Source: Serinus canaria
Lineage: Eukaryota > Chordata > Aves > Passeriformes > Fringillidae
Length of the DNA: 64,000 bases
Reading direction: 5' to 3'
NCBI RefSeq assembly: GCF_022539315.1
Contig: NC_066314.1
Coordinates: 50,033,180-50,097,179 of the forward strand
A model generated the notes under the pieces. That model saw nothing but the letters and a program-made list of their open reading frames with translations, did not search any database and had not been told where the DNA came from. How positions within the stretch are numbered: position 1 is the stretch's first letter; each line of letters starts with the position of its first letter. The translations under genes were made by a program, and so were the position numbers. Shown one piece after another: positions 1 to 27,267 of the stretch.

Positions 1-863
1 GTATAATTAACCTAGGGGGATTGAGTGCATAATAATGCTGAGGTAAGATGCAAGGAAGGATTAGACATGCATGAATAAAAATAGCATCTGCAATGATGTA
101 AGGTAGTTTATATGCAAGAGCTAGCAAGCTCTGATACTTCAGAGAGTACACTGATTGCCTCCAGAGGTCAGGAGGGTTTTTCCTTACAACATCCTACAGC
201 AAAGCTTCAGCAAAAGGATGACAAGATGATCCAGCCACTTGGAGACGCAGATTAGATCATTCCATGTTGCTTCAGGATCACAACTCACTGGTTCCAGGGC
301 AGGAGAGGCTTCTGGACAATGCAAGGCATACTCACACAGATGGCTTGCACAGCAATGCCATGCAGCATCCAGCTAGGAGGAAAGAGAGGTGTGGCAGAGC
401 TTTCCCAGTGATGGCCCAGCTCAGGACCCATGGTCCTGAGTCACTGTGGTGACAGCAAAACAGCGAACAAACAGCTCACAGCAGCGGGAACCTGGAAACA
501 AGGAAGGCCTGCTCAGCTTCTCATCAGGACGGGGGCTGAAGGGGGCAAGTGGAGACATTAAGGTGACCAGGCAAGGCAGGGAAGAAACCAGTTAAACCAG
601 GGGTTGTCCTTCCCCGGGGAAAAGGCTGGGGGAAATGTATTTTTCAGTGCCAGGTTTATCTGTCTCACCCCTATACATCTCATGGCTCAGTGGTGCCTCT
701 CAGATCACTCAAGAGGAAGGACAGACCTCAGGCCCGACTTTACCTCTTCCCCCATGCCAGGGCAGTACCTGTGAATTGCAGGGCACTCCTTTGCCCCCAC
801 CACAGTGACAGTGATCAGAACCAGGCCCTGCTTCATTTGTCCTTCTCATTGTCTCTCCTCAAG
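1..863 (+). other. IL2RB: Intron of IL2RB (partial)
   Basis: This sequence lies upstream of the first recognisable IL2RB exon and should be intron if the gene continues to the left. I read it for a short transmembrane exon and found no convincing hydrophobic segment flanked by AG and GT. No repeat or RNA gene was recognised. Confidence 0.6.
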
Positions 864-3119
864 GTTTAAGAAGATCCTGAAGATTCACATCCCAGACCCT
901 GAGAAGTTTTTTCCCCCACTTGTTTCAGTTCATGGAGGTGACATTCAGGTATGGGGCTGGGGATGGAACCACGGGGGAGAAATGCGGGAAAGGAGCACCC
1001 AGCTGCACATGCCCAGGACAGATGGACCTACCCAAGCACACGTGATACATGCACCAGTAGCACCAGCTGCTGGGTTCTCTGCTCAAGTTCTATTTTCTGA
1101 CCTTCTAAAACCTGACACTCAGCTGAGGCATCTCTAACTACAGAACAAAGAAATGGCAAACCATACAAAGCACAGCATCCTGCTCTCACAATCAGCAGCC
1201 TGAGAGACAGCAAGGGACCTGCAGGAGGGAGCTTGGCCTCTCAAGATCCCCCTCCCTTCCAGTTCAGTGCCCCCCTACTTGCCCTAGGCTGCCCAGCTCT
1301 TCCCCAGATTTCCTGCTGTGAGCTTCTCCTCTGCTCCTGTTGTGAATCGCCATCACACTGGATAGCACTTAGCTATTCCTCGCATTCTTGTCTGTTTCCC
1401 TTCTTTTCCCACTCCACTATTCCCCTCCCCTAGGCTCTCTGTGAGTATGGGCAGCTGCAAGGAGACAATTTCCATTCTGTGCAGCATGAAAGGGAGCGTC
1501 AGATGCAAGACGTGGGAGGTGATCCCAAGGGGCATCTTGCTTTAAGAAGGACGGAGACAAACTGCAGAGGGTTCAGAAACAGCAAAGCTTTGGAAAAGCC
1601 AAGGTGTAAAAAGACTTAAAAAGCTTAAACTACAGGGAAAGAGTACAGAGTAGGGGGACAGGGTTGTGCAGAAGGCACTCAAGACATGATCAGTGCAGAA
1701 AGAACTTGAAAATTTTGCTTTACAAGCCATGAAAAGCAATAGATTTGGGTGTTATTGAAACCAGTTTATTTTTAAGGATAATGATGCACTGAAGGATGTT
1801 GCTGATGATGACTATGAAAATTAGGCACAAGGGGCCTGGTAGAGCACTTTAGACAAGAAATCTGCATATGGCCATGTGGATATATCAGAAGCTGTTCAGC
1901 ACCTAGGAATAGATTACATGAGATGCACCTCAATACTGTTTTTCATGCTTCACTTCATCTTATAGTCATGTAAGGGGTTTTCCTACCTTTTTATTCCCTT
2001 TGTTTCATTTTAATGCTCCGTCTTAAATTCCCTGCTTCAGAAGTCTCAAAACATAGGCTGACAAGATTCACTCCTAATTTTAATGTGACAGAATGACATA
2101 CTCTCTGAAAATCCTGCAGATGAGACATCATGAAGGGGAATTTCCCTCCCCACCATCTCTGGTAACCCTTCCTTGGACAGAAAAGAAGTCACTTGACTGC
2201 TGTGGCCGCTCAGTAGATGAAATCTTTGTTTCCTCTCTGAGTGCTATACTTTGGTAGTCACAGTCTCTCTCTTGTGTTTCTTCCCCACCAGAAATGGCTT
2301 TCCTCCCCATTCTCCACATCTTCCTACTGCATGAACAGCACAATCCCAGAGATCTCCATGCTCGAGGTGATGCAGAAGAATGACCAGGAATCCCCGTTTC
2401 TACTTTCCAAGGGAGCCCTGACTCCTGATCCTCCCATAGAAATCAGTGTGCACTCTGGATCCAGCTGCTTCACCAACCAAGGCTACTTCTTCTTCCACCT
2501 TTCCAACTCCTTTGAGATCGAGCCCTGTCAGGTCTACTTCACCTACGAGCCTTTCAGCCAGGAGGGCAGTGGCAGCAAGGATGGCAACTGTTACCAGGCT
2601 CTCCCCTCTCCAGACCTCTGCACACTGGCAGAGGACATGAATGTGTTGCCCAACAACTTCTTTCACTGTATCGAGGCAGCCCAGGGCTCCCAAAAGAGCT
2701 CCTTCATGGAAGAGACAGCAGGTGAAGCCCACCAGGCCATGGCTGTTCCTGGGGCTCTCCAGTCGAGGGAAGGCACTTCACCAACACCGCTTCTGGAACA
2801 GGATGAGAAGGTGCTGGACAAAGCAGTTTCACAACCAGCTGAGGCCGTGTTCCAGCTGGACACTGACTTTCCTGGCCCACTGGAGCTGCAGGACAGCAAC
2901 ACTGTCAGTGTAATGGAGGGCAGTGGGAAGGGGGAGCCTCCAGCTGACCCCTGCACACCAGCAGCAAATGCTGCCTCTTCCTTCTCCCAGCGTCCACCTC
3001 CAATGCAAAGACAGGATGAGGAGCCGTGCAAAACAGCCTTCTCCAGCCAGGTCCCAAACACTGGTGCCTATCTTTCTCTGAGGGACCTTCAAAGCCAATA
3101 CAGCCATTGTTCTGTCTAG
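864..3119 (+). CDS. IL2RB: Interleukin-2 receptor beta chain, 3' part (last two coding exons)
   Basis: This is the cytoplasmic tail of the IL-2/IL-15 receptor beta subunit, a plasma-membrane class I cytokine receptor that recruits JAK1 and STAT5. Exon 864-948 follows a CTCAAG acceptor and ends CAG|GTATGG. It encodes a membrane-proximal PDPEKFFPPL stretch resembling box 1. The last exon, 2292-3119, opens in phase 0 with KWLSSPF (box 2-like) and encodes 275 residues to TAG at 3117. Family hallmarks are SCFTNQGYFFFHL (the Shc-type NQGY site), CQVYFTYEP and the near-terminal AYLSLRDLQ, which matches the distal STAT5-docking tyrosine of mammals. The extracellular and transmembrane exons must lie before base 1; I saw no transmembrane exon in 1-863. 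The middle mammalian tyrosine site (DAYCTF) has no clear counterpart. No canonical AATAAA was seen in the first 1.8 kb after the stop. Confidence 0.93.
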
Positions 3120-4920
3120 GATCTGCCTGGAGGAGACCCACAGGTGGGAAAGGCCACCTCTGCAGGGAAGGCTGGATGGACAGTTTCTATCCTTAGGACA
3201 CGAGTGTAACTTCAGCATCAATCCCATTGGGACTGCTCACTAACGAGGCTGGAGAACACAGCCCAACGAGGACTTACCTTCAAGCAAATCTGTTTTTCTT
3301 TTACTGCTGGCTCCGATGGCATAGAAACTCCTCACACTTCTCAAGTGACACTCCAAACTTCACCAATTCTTTTTTCCCTTCCCAGCTCCTGGTAGGAGTC
3401 TGTGTCACCATTTCCATGCTCTGCATTTTGATGTAAAGTATCACTCAGCTTTGAGGCTGAGCAGGCATATGATCAGTTTGCCTCATACTGGCCTAAAAAC
3501 CTCTAGTGGGACAGAGAAATGCCTGAAGATGTGGATGTTAGATTTTATACAGGGGCCAATAGCACTGCCAGTCAGTGCTGGGGTTGATGATGAAATGCAT
3601 GAAGACATCTCCTCCTGACTGACCAAGGGTGTGATTTTTTTCTATGATGTCCTCCTTTAAGTTTTAATCAGAGATCACATTCTAAGCTACTTGGTCCAGC
3701 TTTACACTTTAGAGTCTAGACCTTGGAGTCTCTAAGGCTGGCTCAGAGCCACAAATGCATCAGCTGTCTAAGCAGTGCAGTGTAAAAAAGAAATCCCCAT
3801 TATTGAGTTAAAAATACTGGGGAAATCCCCTCCCTCTCTTTCTTTCCTCCAGCTCTGATGGTGGCAGTAAAAAGAACTCACAAAGTTTCCCATTCTTGCT
3901 ACAATATTTTTCATGAAATCAAAAGCCTTTCTGCCCTGCTGGCAAACTACAGTTATTTGACTATGATAAGCTGATTGCAGAATAGTTCATCCCACATCCT
4001 GTATAAGTGGAAAACATCACAGCAGTGCTGCCCATTCCTTCCACTGCTGAAGGGAAACCATTGCCTAATTAGCAGCAAAGATGTGGTGAATAAGCCCAGA
4101 AAACTAACCCACGAATCAGCACCTTTACTCAAAAGAAAACCTCAATCCATTTGCAAAGAACGGGGATAGCACAGACTTTGTTTTTCTTCTTCCTCTACAT
4201 GCCCTGATCTGGCTTAGAAAAAGCCACAGAAGAAAATGGGTATGGCAAAGGAAGATCCCTGCATTCACCATTTGTACCATCTGTCCATTTTCTTACTGCA
4301 TTTCTGGATTTTTCAGCAGTGGGAAAATACCAGCCGTGTGCGAAGATTTCTTCTTATCTCTTAAAGACTCTTCAAAGAGAATTCATACCAAAAAGTTCAA
4401 GGATATTGAACATGTTAACACTTCTGTCACAGCTGTGAGTGTCAGCTAGAGCTAATTCTCTCCTATCTCTGTTTGGCCAAGCATTGAGATTCCTGCTCCT
4501 AAACTGTTACCTGACATTCAGTATGCATCTGAAAGTCATTATGAGTCCCAGGTGCAGGCTCACCCACTGGCTTGGATTTCACCTAAAAAGGGCTGTACAG
4601 AGGGGTTGAGCCTACTTGTTGCTGGGAGGTCTTGGGGAACTCTTCCTCTCCTCACATCAGCTCCTTCACCATCTGTCTCAGGACACAGACTGCTCCATTG
4701 TGTCCAGGAGAAAACAGGAGACACAACTTCCCAGATAGGGAAGTACGAGTCTTTCCCAGCTGTTTCCTGTACTTTGAGAATCTTCCCAGATGGACTTTGA
4801 AAATCTTCCCAGAGACACTGACTCCCTTGCCTCTGATGGGCAGTTTGCTATCTTACATGGGTCAAGGATCCAAGCTGCACTGTCCCCATGTAGACTTTCT
4901 TAAGCTCTTCTATTTTCCTT
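3120..4920. other. IL2RB 3' UTR and intergenic DNA
   Basis: The proximal part should be IL2RB 3' UTR, but its end cannot be placed because no clear AATAAA or ATTAAA was seen. No other gene or repeat was recognised. Confidence 0.5.
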
Positions 4921-6720
4921 CATAGAATCATTAAGGTTGGAAAAGACCTTCAAGATTAGTCCAAATTTTGACTGAATACTACCATGCCCACTAAACTATA
5001 TTGCAAAGTACCACATCTACTTGTTTACCAAACACTTCCAAAGATGGTGACTCCACCACTTTCCTTGAGAGCCTATTCCAATGTTTAATCACTCTTTCAG
5101 TAAAGAATTTTTTCCTGATATCCAACTTGAACTTCCCCTGATGCAATCTGAAGTATTTTCCTCTTGATCTATCACTTGTTATCTGGAAGAAGAGACTGAC
5201 CTCTACTTTGCCACAACTTCCTCTTAGAGCGTTGTAGAGAGCAATAAAGTTACCCTTGAGCCTTCTTTTCTGCAGGCTAAACAGCCCCAACAATCCCTCA
5301 GCTTGTGCTCCATACCCTTCACCTTCTCTATTGCCCTTCTCTGGACATGCTCCAGCACCTCAACGTCCTTCCTGTGCTGAGCATCCCAAAACTGAATACA
5401 GGATCTGAGGTGTGGCCTCTGTACAGGGGGGATGATCCCTTTTCTGGCCCTGCTGGCCACATCATTCCTGGCACTAGCCAGGATGTCATCAGCCTTCTTG
5501 GCCCCCTGGGCACACATGGCTCGTGTTCAACCACCACTGCATGTCGTCTCCCCCTGGGCAGCTTTTCAGCCACTCTTCCCCCAGTCTGCAGCACTGCATG
5601 GTGCTGTTGCCACCCTGTTGCTAACAGGACCTGATACCTTGTTGAACCTCATACCATTGGCCTTGGCTCATCAATCCAGCCTGTCCAGACCCCTCTGCAG
5701 AGCCTTCCTACCCTGCAGCAGATCAACACTTCTCCCCAACTTGGTGTCATCTGTAAACTGAACAAAGGGGAGCTCTTGATCCCCTCATCTAGGTTTTCAA
5801 CAGATATTAAACATCTGGCCCCTATACTAAGCCTTGTAGAACACCACTGGCTGCCAAGTGGATTTAACCCCAATCACCACAACTCTGGGTTTGGCCATGC
5901 AGCCAGTGTTACCCAGCAAAGAGTACACACATCTATGCCATGGGCTGCCAGTTTTTCCAGGACAATGCTGTGGTAAGATAGTGTAAAAGGTTTCACTAAA
6001 ATTATGTAGACACCATCCACAGCCTTTCCCTCTTCCTCTAAGCAAAGTTCACCCTGTCATAGAAGGAGAACAGGCTGGTCAAGCAGGACAAGCTTTTCCT
6101 AAACCCATGCTGGCTAGGCTTGATCCCTTTGTTGTTCTGCACCTGCCATGTGATGGCACTCAAGGTGACCTGTGCCATGATCTTCTGTGGCATGAAGATC
6201 AGATTGATGGGCCTGTAGTTCTCAGCTCCTCCTTCCAGCCCTTTTTGTAGATGGGTATCATGCTGGCTAACCTCCAGTCACCTGGGACCTCTCTGGCTAG
6301 CCAGGACTGCTGATAGATGATGGAAAGTGGCTTGGTGAGCTCTTCTGCCAGTTTTCTCAGTGCCCTTGGGTGGACCCCATCCAGCCCAGAAAATTTGGGA
6401 GTGTCTAAGTGGCACAGCTGGTCACTAACTACTTCCTCCTGGATTATAGGGGGTTTATTCTGCTCCCTGTCTTTGCCCTCTAGCTCAGGGGGGTGGGTAC
6501 CTCGGAGACATCTGGTCTTTCTGTTAGAGACTGAGGCAAAGAAGGCATTAAGTAGCTCAGCCTCATCCTTAATGACAATATTCCCCTGCCAAGTCAAATA
6601 AAGGATGCAGCTTCTCCTTGACCCTCTTTTTGTTATTAATGTATTTGTTATTTTTGATAACAGTAGCTAGATTGAGTTCTAGCTGGACTTTCTCCTTTCT
6701 AATTTTCTCTCTGCAGGACC
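4921..6720 (-). mobile_element. CR1 LINE, 5'-truncated and broken
   Basis: The plus strand starts with the inverted avian CR1 3' end (CATAGAATCATTAAGG followed by TTGGAAAAGACC), so the element reads on the minus strand. Three minus-frame pieces show ORF2. Bases 6597-6199 encode the start of the reverse-transcriptase region (LNAFFASV, GLDGVHPRALRKL, YKKG). Around 6040-5940 a degenerate motif A region can be read (AVDGVY, with the usual catalytic FSKAFD altered). Bases 5517-4991 encode the C terminus (DVEVLEHVQRRA, RHWNRL-like KHWNRLSRKVVESPSLEVF). The pieces lie in different frames, so the copy is inactive. The 5' (right) edge near 6720 is approximate. It sits between IL2RB and TMPRSS6. Confidence 0.93.
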
Positions 6721-7029
6721 AAACTATATATCCGTACTCTTACTGAGTACATCTTGCTGCTAAGATGAGTACAAAAAAACAGATTAGCTTCTTTGTAAAT
6801 AAACAAAATATTAAGTAATCTACCGTGTTTTTCTGTCCTTTGGGTGAGGGGAAATGATTAACAACTTTTCTAAACAAGCAACAAGGTAAAGTTTTGCTCG
6901 GACAAATATACCTTTAGCTCTCCTTCCTACTCGCTGCCCCGAGGGACTCAGACACCTAAAAAAGACAGCAGAGTTAGAGGTGATCCTGTGGCAAGCTCCT
7001 GAGGACTGTCCTGCTGGCTCAGTATTTTT

Positions 7030-7400
7030 TCACACCGCCCCGCCTCATTTTTAGTGAAAATGTTGACAGCTTTGGAGCTGGCAAGCTGTCGACGCAGCTC
7101 TCGCAGCCATGCTGGGTGTGATGTGTGACACACCGCGGCAGGAAGCGCTCAGCGCCAGATCTGGCGATAACCGGACCTTTCTTCCAGGAAGACGAGATCA
7201 TGTGGCCCTGTGTGTGAGCAACGCGGGTTGTGAGTGCCAGAGTCATTACACTCTCAGTGACTTGGGAACCTTTTGCTGCTGGGTTCCCAAGAGCCCTTTG
7301 GAAATGTCGCACGGGGAGCAGTCACGCGCCGTGTTCTCCCCTCCGAGGCGTGTGGTTCGCAAACCCACGGAAACACACCACGACCGTGTCCGTCAGTACC
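7030..7400. promoter_or_regulatory. Orphan CpG-rich patch, possible TMPRSS6 promoter or 5' noncoding exon
   Basis: Roughly thirty CpGs fall in under 400 bases while the flanks have almost none. The patch contains a perfect 14-base palindrome CGCCAGATCTGGCG (7153-7166) and a canonical STAT-type site TTCCAGGAA (7182-7190). It lies 3.3 kb before the first TMPRSS6 coding exon, and in mammals the first TMPRSS6 exon is noncoding, so a promoter role is reasonable but inferred. An open frame at 7109-7426 runs through it, but it resembles nothing I know. Confidence 0.4.
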
Positions 7401-7598
7401 AGGGGCAAACCAAAGCTGAGCAATGACACTGGGTGGAAAATATTGGAGTGGAAAATATCAAGCTAACAGCCACAGGCATGAGTCCTCTCTTTATCTTAAG
7501 CCTAGAGACAGCAAAGATAGCTGTCAGATCTCTCATCTCCTTTCCAAGATACCTTGTTCATAAATAGATACCACACTCAGCCTCCTCCCACATCTCTT

Positions 7599-7600
<2 letters not shown>

Positions 7601-7649
<49 letters not shown>
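7601..7649. repeat. Poly-T run of 49 bases
   Basis: This is an uninterrupted T homopolymer. It could be the A tail of a retrocopy inserted on the minus strand, but the sequence to its right (7650-7800) shows no gene or SINE that I recognise. Homopolymer length is error-prone in assemblies. Confidence 0.9.
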
Positions 7650-7654
<5 letters not shown>

Positions 7655-7799
7655 GGAGAAACAGAAAGCAAGGGGTACTTGCAGTAAAAAAATTCCTCTG
7701 AAGTCAGATCTGATCAAGGGTTTGGGTCCTTGGTTGATTCAAAAGCCTGTGGTGATAGATGTGGTATGCTTGCTTAGATAAATCAGATTGAGATTCTAC

Positions 7800-10664
7800 A
7801 TTTTTTGTTCTGCTGAAAACACCAGAAAATGAAGATTCTTCTTTCCAGGAAAATTTAATTCTAAAAAGTAAAGTCTTTGGCATTGAGAAAAATCCTCAGA
7901 TGGGTTCTGACCCACTGTGGCAAGCCCCTCATAGTGTAAACTCATAAAAGCTATATACGAATACATTTGTGCCTAAAGATGCTGCTTTTCCCACATTATC
8001 TGTGGAAATTCTGGTTCAAAGTAACTTCTTAAAATGAAATTAGGTCTAAAATCTCTTGAGTAGTTCTGAAAGCATTCCAAGTCAAACACTACAGCTTTCT
8101 ACCTACATTGAGTGTTTATATTCTAGAATCCACCATGAGGCAACTACAATTAGCAATGGCTTTTGCTCTTCATGCAGTCCCAGACTAAACCTGGTCCAGT
8201 GACAGAACTGAAAAATATCTATCCCTGCACAGCTGCCAAAATGAGCCCAAGCAAGCCCTGGCCCAAATAAGCTCAGCCCCAGGTCGATGTCACTGGCTAG
8301 AGATCAGTCCTGGGTCAGGAGCCACCCATTTATTGATAGAGTAACTCTGTTTTCTCTGCTCCAGCTGCAGTGCCTCTGCTTTCTGTGACAAACAACGGGG
8401 AACATACAGACCTGCAGGACCGTAAGCAGAAGGTCATGTAGGAAAAGTAGCTGAGGAGGACCTGGGGCTGGAAGAAAAGCAGATGCTGCAGGGAGGCATG
8501 AGTGGCTGTGCAGCTGAGTGCGGGGAGCCCAGTGTCCGGAGACTGGGTAGCAAGAAGTGCAAGAAGACAAGAGGGAGTCTCTGAGGTTGGCACTGCGAGG
8601 CACTGTGCTTTGCTTTCATCTGATGAACATTGTGGTAACCAGACCTGCTCTCTACTGCTGTCTTCCCTCCTTCCAGCCATCTACCCCTGCCAGCCAGCAT
8701 CTGCTCCATCCCTGTGCTGGGGTGCACACACCAGTGGGACCAAGGAGGGTGGCTAAGAAATGCAGCAGTTGCTCAGCAACTCCCCGTCCCCTGAGGAGGA
8801 CAATGTAATCGATCTGCACCAATCTCCTGGGCTGCTCTTCTCTGCACAGCTAAAGGTGCTCCTACCTTGACTTTTTCTGGATTTCCCCTGCTCAGCCTGC
8901 AGATTTTCTCCTGCTTTAAGCCTCCAAACCCTCCATTTCAGAAAAGAAAACAGCCACTGTGCAGGGTGTGCTGACCCGCTGCAGCAGCATGGTGCAGGAC
9001 AAAGGCCGAGCTGAAGGGACATGGCACCACGTTATTGATCACTGAGGAGACCTTGAGCTGGGTAAATAGATGTCCTGCTTCCTCCCCCACTCCCTGCAGG
9101 TGTGAGTTGGGGTGTGGGCCAGGTCTCATGGGCAGCAGCAGGTTTTAGAGGTAGGTCTGCAGCTCTGGGGGAAACCTCAGTGCCTGCCATCAAATCTACT
9201 AACAAAGAGGCTCTTCTGCTGCTTCCTGCCCTCTCTCCCCTGCCCCTCCACCTGCGGTCGTGTGCTTATGCCTGCTGTTTCTGAAGGGATGCTGTGGGAG
9301 TGGAGAAGTGCCCTTGCTCTCCTGGACTATCCAGTTTGGATCCTTGGGGAGGAGACCCTTCCCAAGGGTTGCACAGAAGGGTGCCCCACAAGGAGCAAGG
9401 GAGGGCAGTCTGTGCTGGGCCTGTTTGTACCACCTGCCCCTCTGGAAGGGTGTGTTAGAGCGAGTGGATGGATGTGTGACTGCTTGTCTGAGGGTGGATG
9501 TTCACCAGGCTGGGTTTGATGTTCTGGAGTGAGTTACCTGGTGCTTACATTCTGCAAATGTGTTTCCATGTTGCAAGGCAGCCTGGAGTGCCTGGGGCTC
9601 TCTAGATGGGGGGAGGAGGCTGGAAAGCCCACTCATCCTTATCAAGTGATGCTCAGTGGCATCCACATGCGCTAAAATGTGCATGAGGCCAGCCACCTAT
9701 TCCCTCAGCTGTAGCAAGTCCCTCCCATGCACTCCTCTCCCCATGTTCACATGCGCCACTGGGAACAAAGACGACTCACAGAGAGGACACAAGCATTCCA
9801 CAAGACCTCTGTGTTCTCCCATGCAGATGCATCCACATCCCTTTCCTCTCCAATGACAGAAACACAGAAAACCTTAGAAGGCAGACATGGTGGCAGAGGA
9901 AAGGAGGAGGAAAGCGGGTGACAAAGCCAGTATTAATGTGGCTCTCTTGGGCAATGGTATTTCTCACCCTCAGAATGCAGGGCTGACAGAAGAGAAGCAG
10001 CCAGGAAGAAGTAAAGAAGGAATGTGGGGGAGATGAGGGGCAAAGGAATACAGGAGGTGTCCCCTGGCACAAGCAGGTGGTGGTGAAGGGCTGAACATTA
10101 TTCAGGTGCTCTCTTCTCATTAGCTCAGCTATTGAGCCAGTGCCAGCATTGGCTTTGCCTGGGAACACACAGCCTGGTGGAAATGGCAATGTTTGCTTAC
10201 TTTTAGGGATCAAGATAAAAATGGCACAGCAGGCAAAGTGTAACTTCAGGTTCCCAGGCAGTGGCTGCTTTGTGAAGGTTTTGGTCACATTTCAGGTCAC
10301 CGATTTTCTTCTGCATTGACTTCTAGATCAAAAAAATACCAGTTTTAAAACAGCTCCCAGCCTGGGAGAACACTTTTGTATTCAGAGAAACTCATTATTG
10401 TACTAATTTGCACTTTTGACAGAAGCAAAACCCAGGGAATGCTTTTGAATGCCAATGGATTACCAGGAGATGTGGACAAGACAGTGTCCTGGAAGCCTGT
10501 CTCCCACTGATTTAGCAGTTTCACTCACATTTGCTCTGAGCAAAGTCTTTGATATTTGCACAGTGATCTCTCGGGGCCGTACATCCTGGGAGAGGAGGAC
10601 AGATTTGGCATAACACCTTCAGAGAAGGTGTAAGGGGAAACAGAAAAACCAGCCTGACCCTGGC
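7800..10664. other. Intergenic DNA upstream of TMPRSS6
   Basis: Several overlapping open frames at 8.3-10.3 kb have no family signature and no exon-like borders. A TMPRSS6 5' UTR exon may hide here. No repeat was recognised. Confidence 0.5.
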
Positions 10665-25910
<15,246 letters not shown>

Positions 25911-26832
25911 GAAAAGCGCATCTCGGACTTCTCCCCATCACACCTACACTCACATGGCACTCATTCCTGATCTTGCTCACTTGCCTCCCAAAGAAAGAGA
26001 GTGTGGGATTTTGTCAGACCCAGGATGCTCTTCTGAACTAGGTAAAAAAAGGCTGCTGCAGGGATTGTGGAGAAAAGAAGGCAGACCCTCTTCCCCATTA
26101 GTGCTTCCCAGGGAGCATCCCAAGGGGTTTTTAGGCCATCCATGCAAAAGTGGGGAGAAGGGATGCAGGTGGGGGAGTTGGGGGCAATGACATGACACAC
26201 AGCAATAGGCCCAAGCTGATGGTTTCTGAGAAGAGTAATGAGGGGAGTTGAACTTTCCATGAACCATGTGATTCAGCCACAGTCTTATGCTGGAACATTT
26301 GCTGAAAGAAAATGTGACTGATGTAGTTAGAGATTCCAGTAACTGTGAAATCAATCTGCCTCCCTCTTCCTTCCTGCTGCTTATCCTTCATCCCCCTTCC
26401 CCTCCCATCACTCCTCCTCTTCCATCTCCCTAATTGCTTCTTTTCTTAGCTGGCGTGTGCTGTTCAGTGTGCTGTTCAGCTCAGCCAGCCAACTCTTCAC
26501 GTCTCACTGACTCCCAGGCATGAGCCCAGCATTGCACCCCCAAGCACGTGTCCTGCCTCCCTGCTGGAGCAGCACCCAGCCTCCACTGCTGCACTTCCCC
26601 CAGTAAAAATGCTGGAGCAGACTCCCATCCCCTTCCCTCAGCCCTTCTAAATACCTTTAATATCAGGGCACCTCAACCTCTCCCATCTCCTATCTCAGTT
26701 AATGCAGGAGATGAAGGAGGAGGCTTCAGGACACAGGGCTTAAACTGCAACTGCTGCGGGTTTGGTTTTCTAACTAAAGAATACGTGTGTGTATGAGTGT
26801 GTGTGTGTACATAATTGGCCACTGGAATTATA

Positions 26833-26838
26833 AATAAA
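26833..26838 (+). terminator. TMPRSS6: Poly(A) signal AATAAA, likely for TMPRSS6
   Basis: AATAAA lies 0.92 kb after the TMPRSS6 stop and is followed within 40 bases by a T-rich and GT-containing tract, as expected of a cleavage site. A short GT microsatellite (about 26786-26810) precedes it. The implied 3' UTR is about 0.95 kb. Confidence 0.65.
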
Positions 26839-27261
26839 ATTAATTGAGGATTTTTTTGGCTCTAGTTTGCCTCACTCTGCTAAAAATTATCTTATTTTTG
26901 ACCAAACTCCAATCCTGGCACTGGCAACTGGCAAAGGTTCCGCACCCCTGCCCACCTCTCCCCATCAGATGTTTCTGGGATCAATAAGTTCACTAGATAG
27001 GTGGTCCTCACTTACTGTCATGATTCAGGGCTGCAGATAAGCAAACCTGCTCTGTAGCCCAGCTGCCTGCACTGGGGATGCAGCAGCACAGACACAGTGG
27101 GAAGCACCTCCAGCCCCCAGAAGGCAGGCACAGCAGAAGCAGCTTCTGGTGGCTCCAGGTGACGAATCCAAACTCCTTTTCTCCATCTCCCACCCCCTTA
27201 CAGCAGGAATGAATTCTTGCCACTTAAAATGAGAGGCAGCAAGGAGGAACAGACTGTGAAT

Positions 27262-27267
27262 TTTATT
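27262..27267 (-). terminator. KCTD17: Candidate poly(A) signal for KCTD17 (AATAAA on minus strand)
   Basis: TTTATT on the plus strand reads AATAAA on the minus strand, about 2.1 kb after the KCTD17 stop. It faces the TMPRSS6 signal at 26833, so the two genes would converge tail to tail about 0.4 kb apart. An earlier unrecognised signal is possible. Confidence 0.4.
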
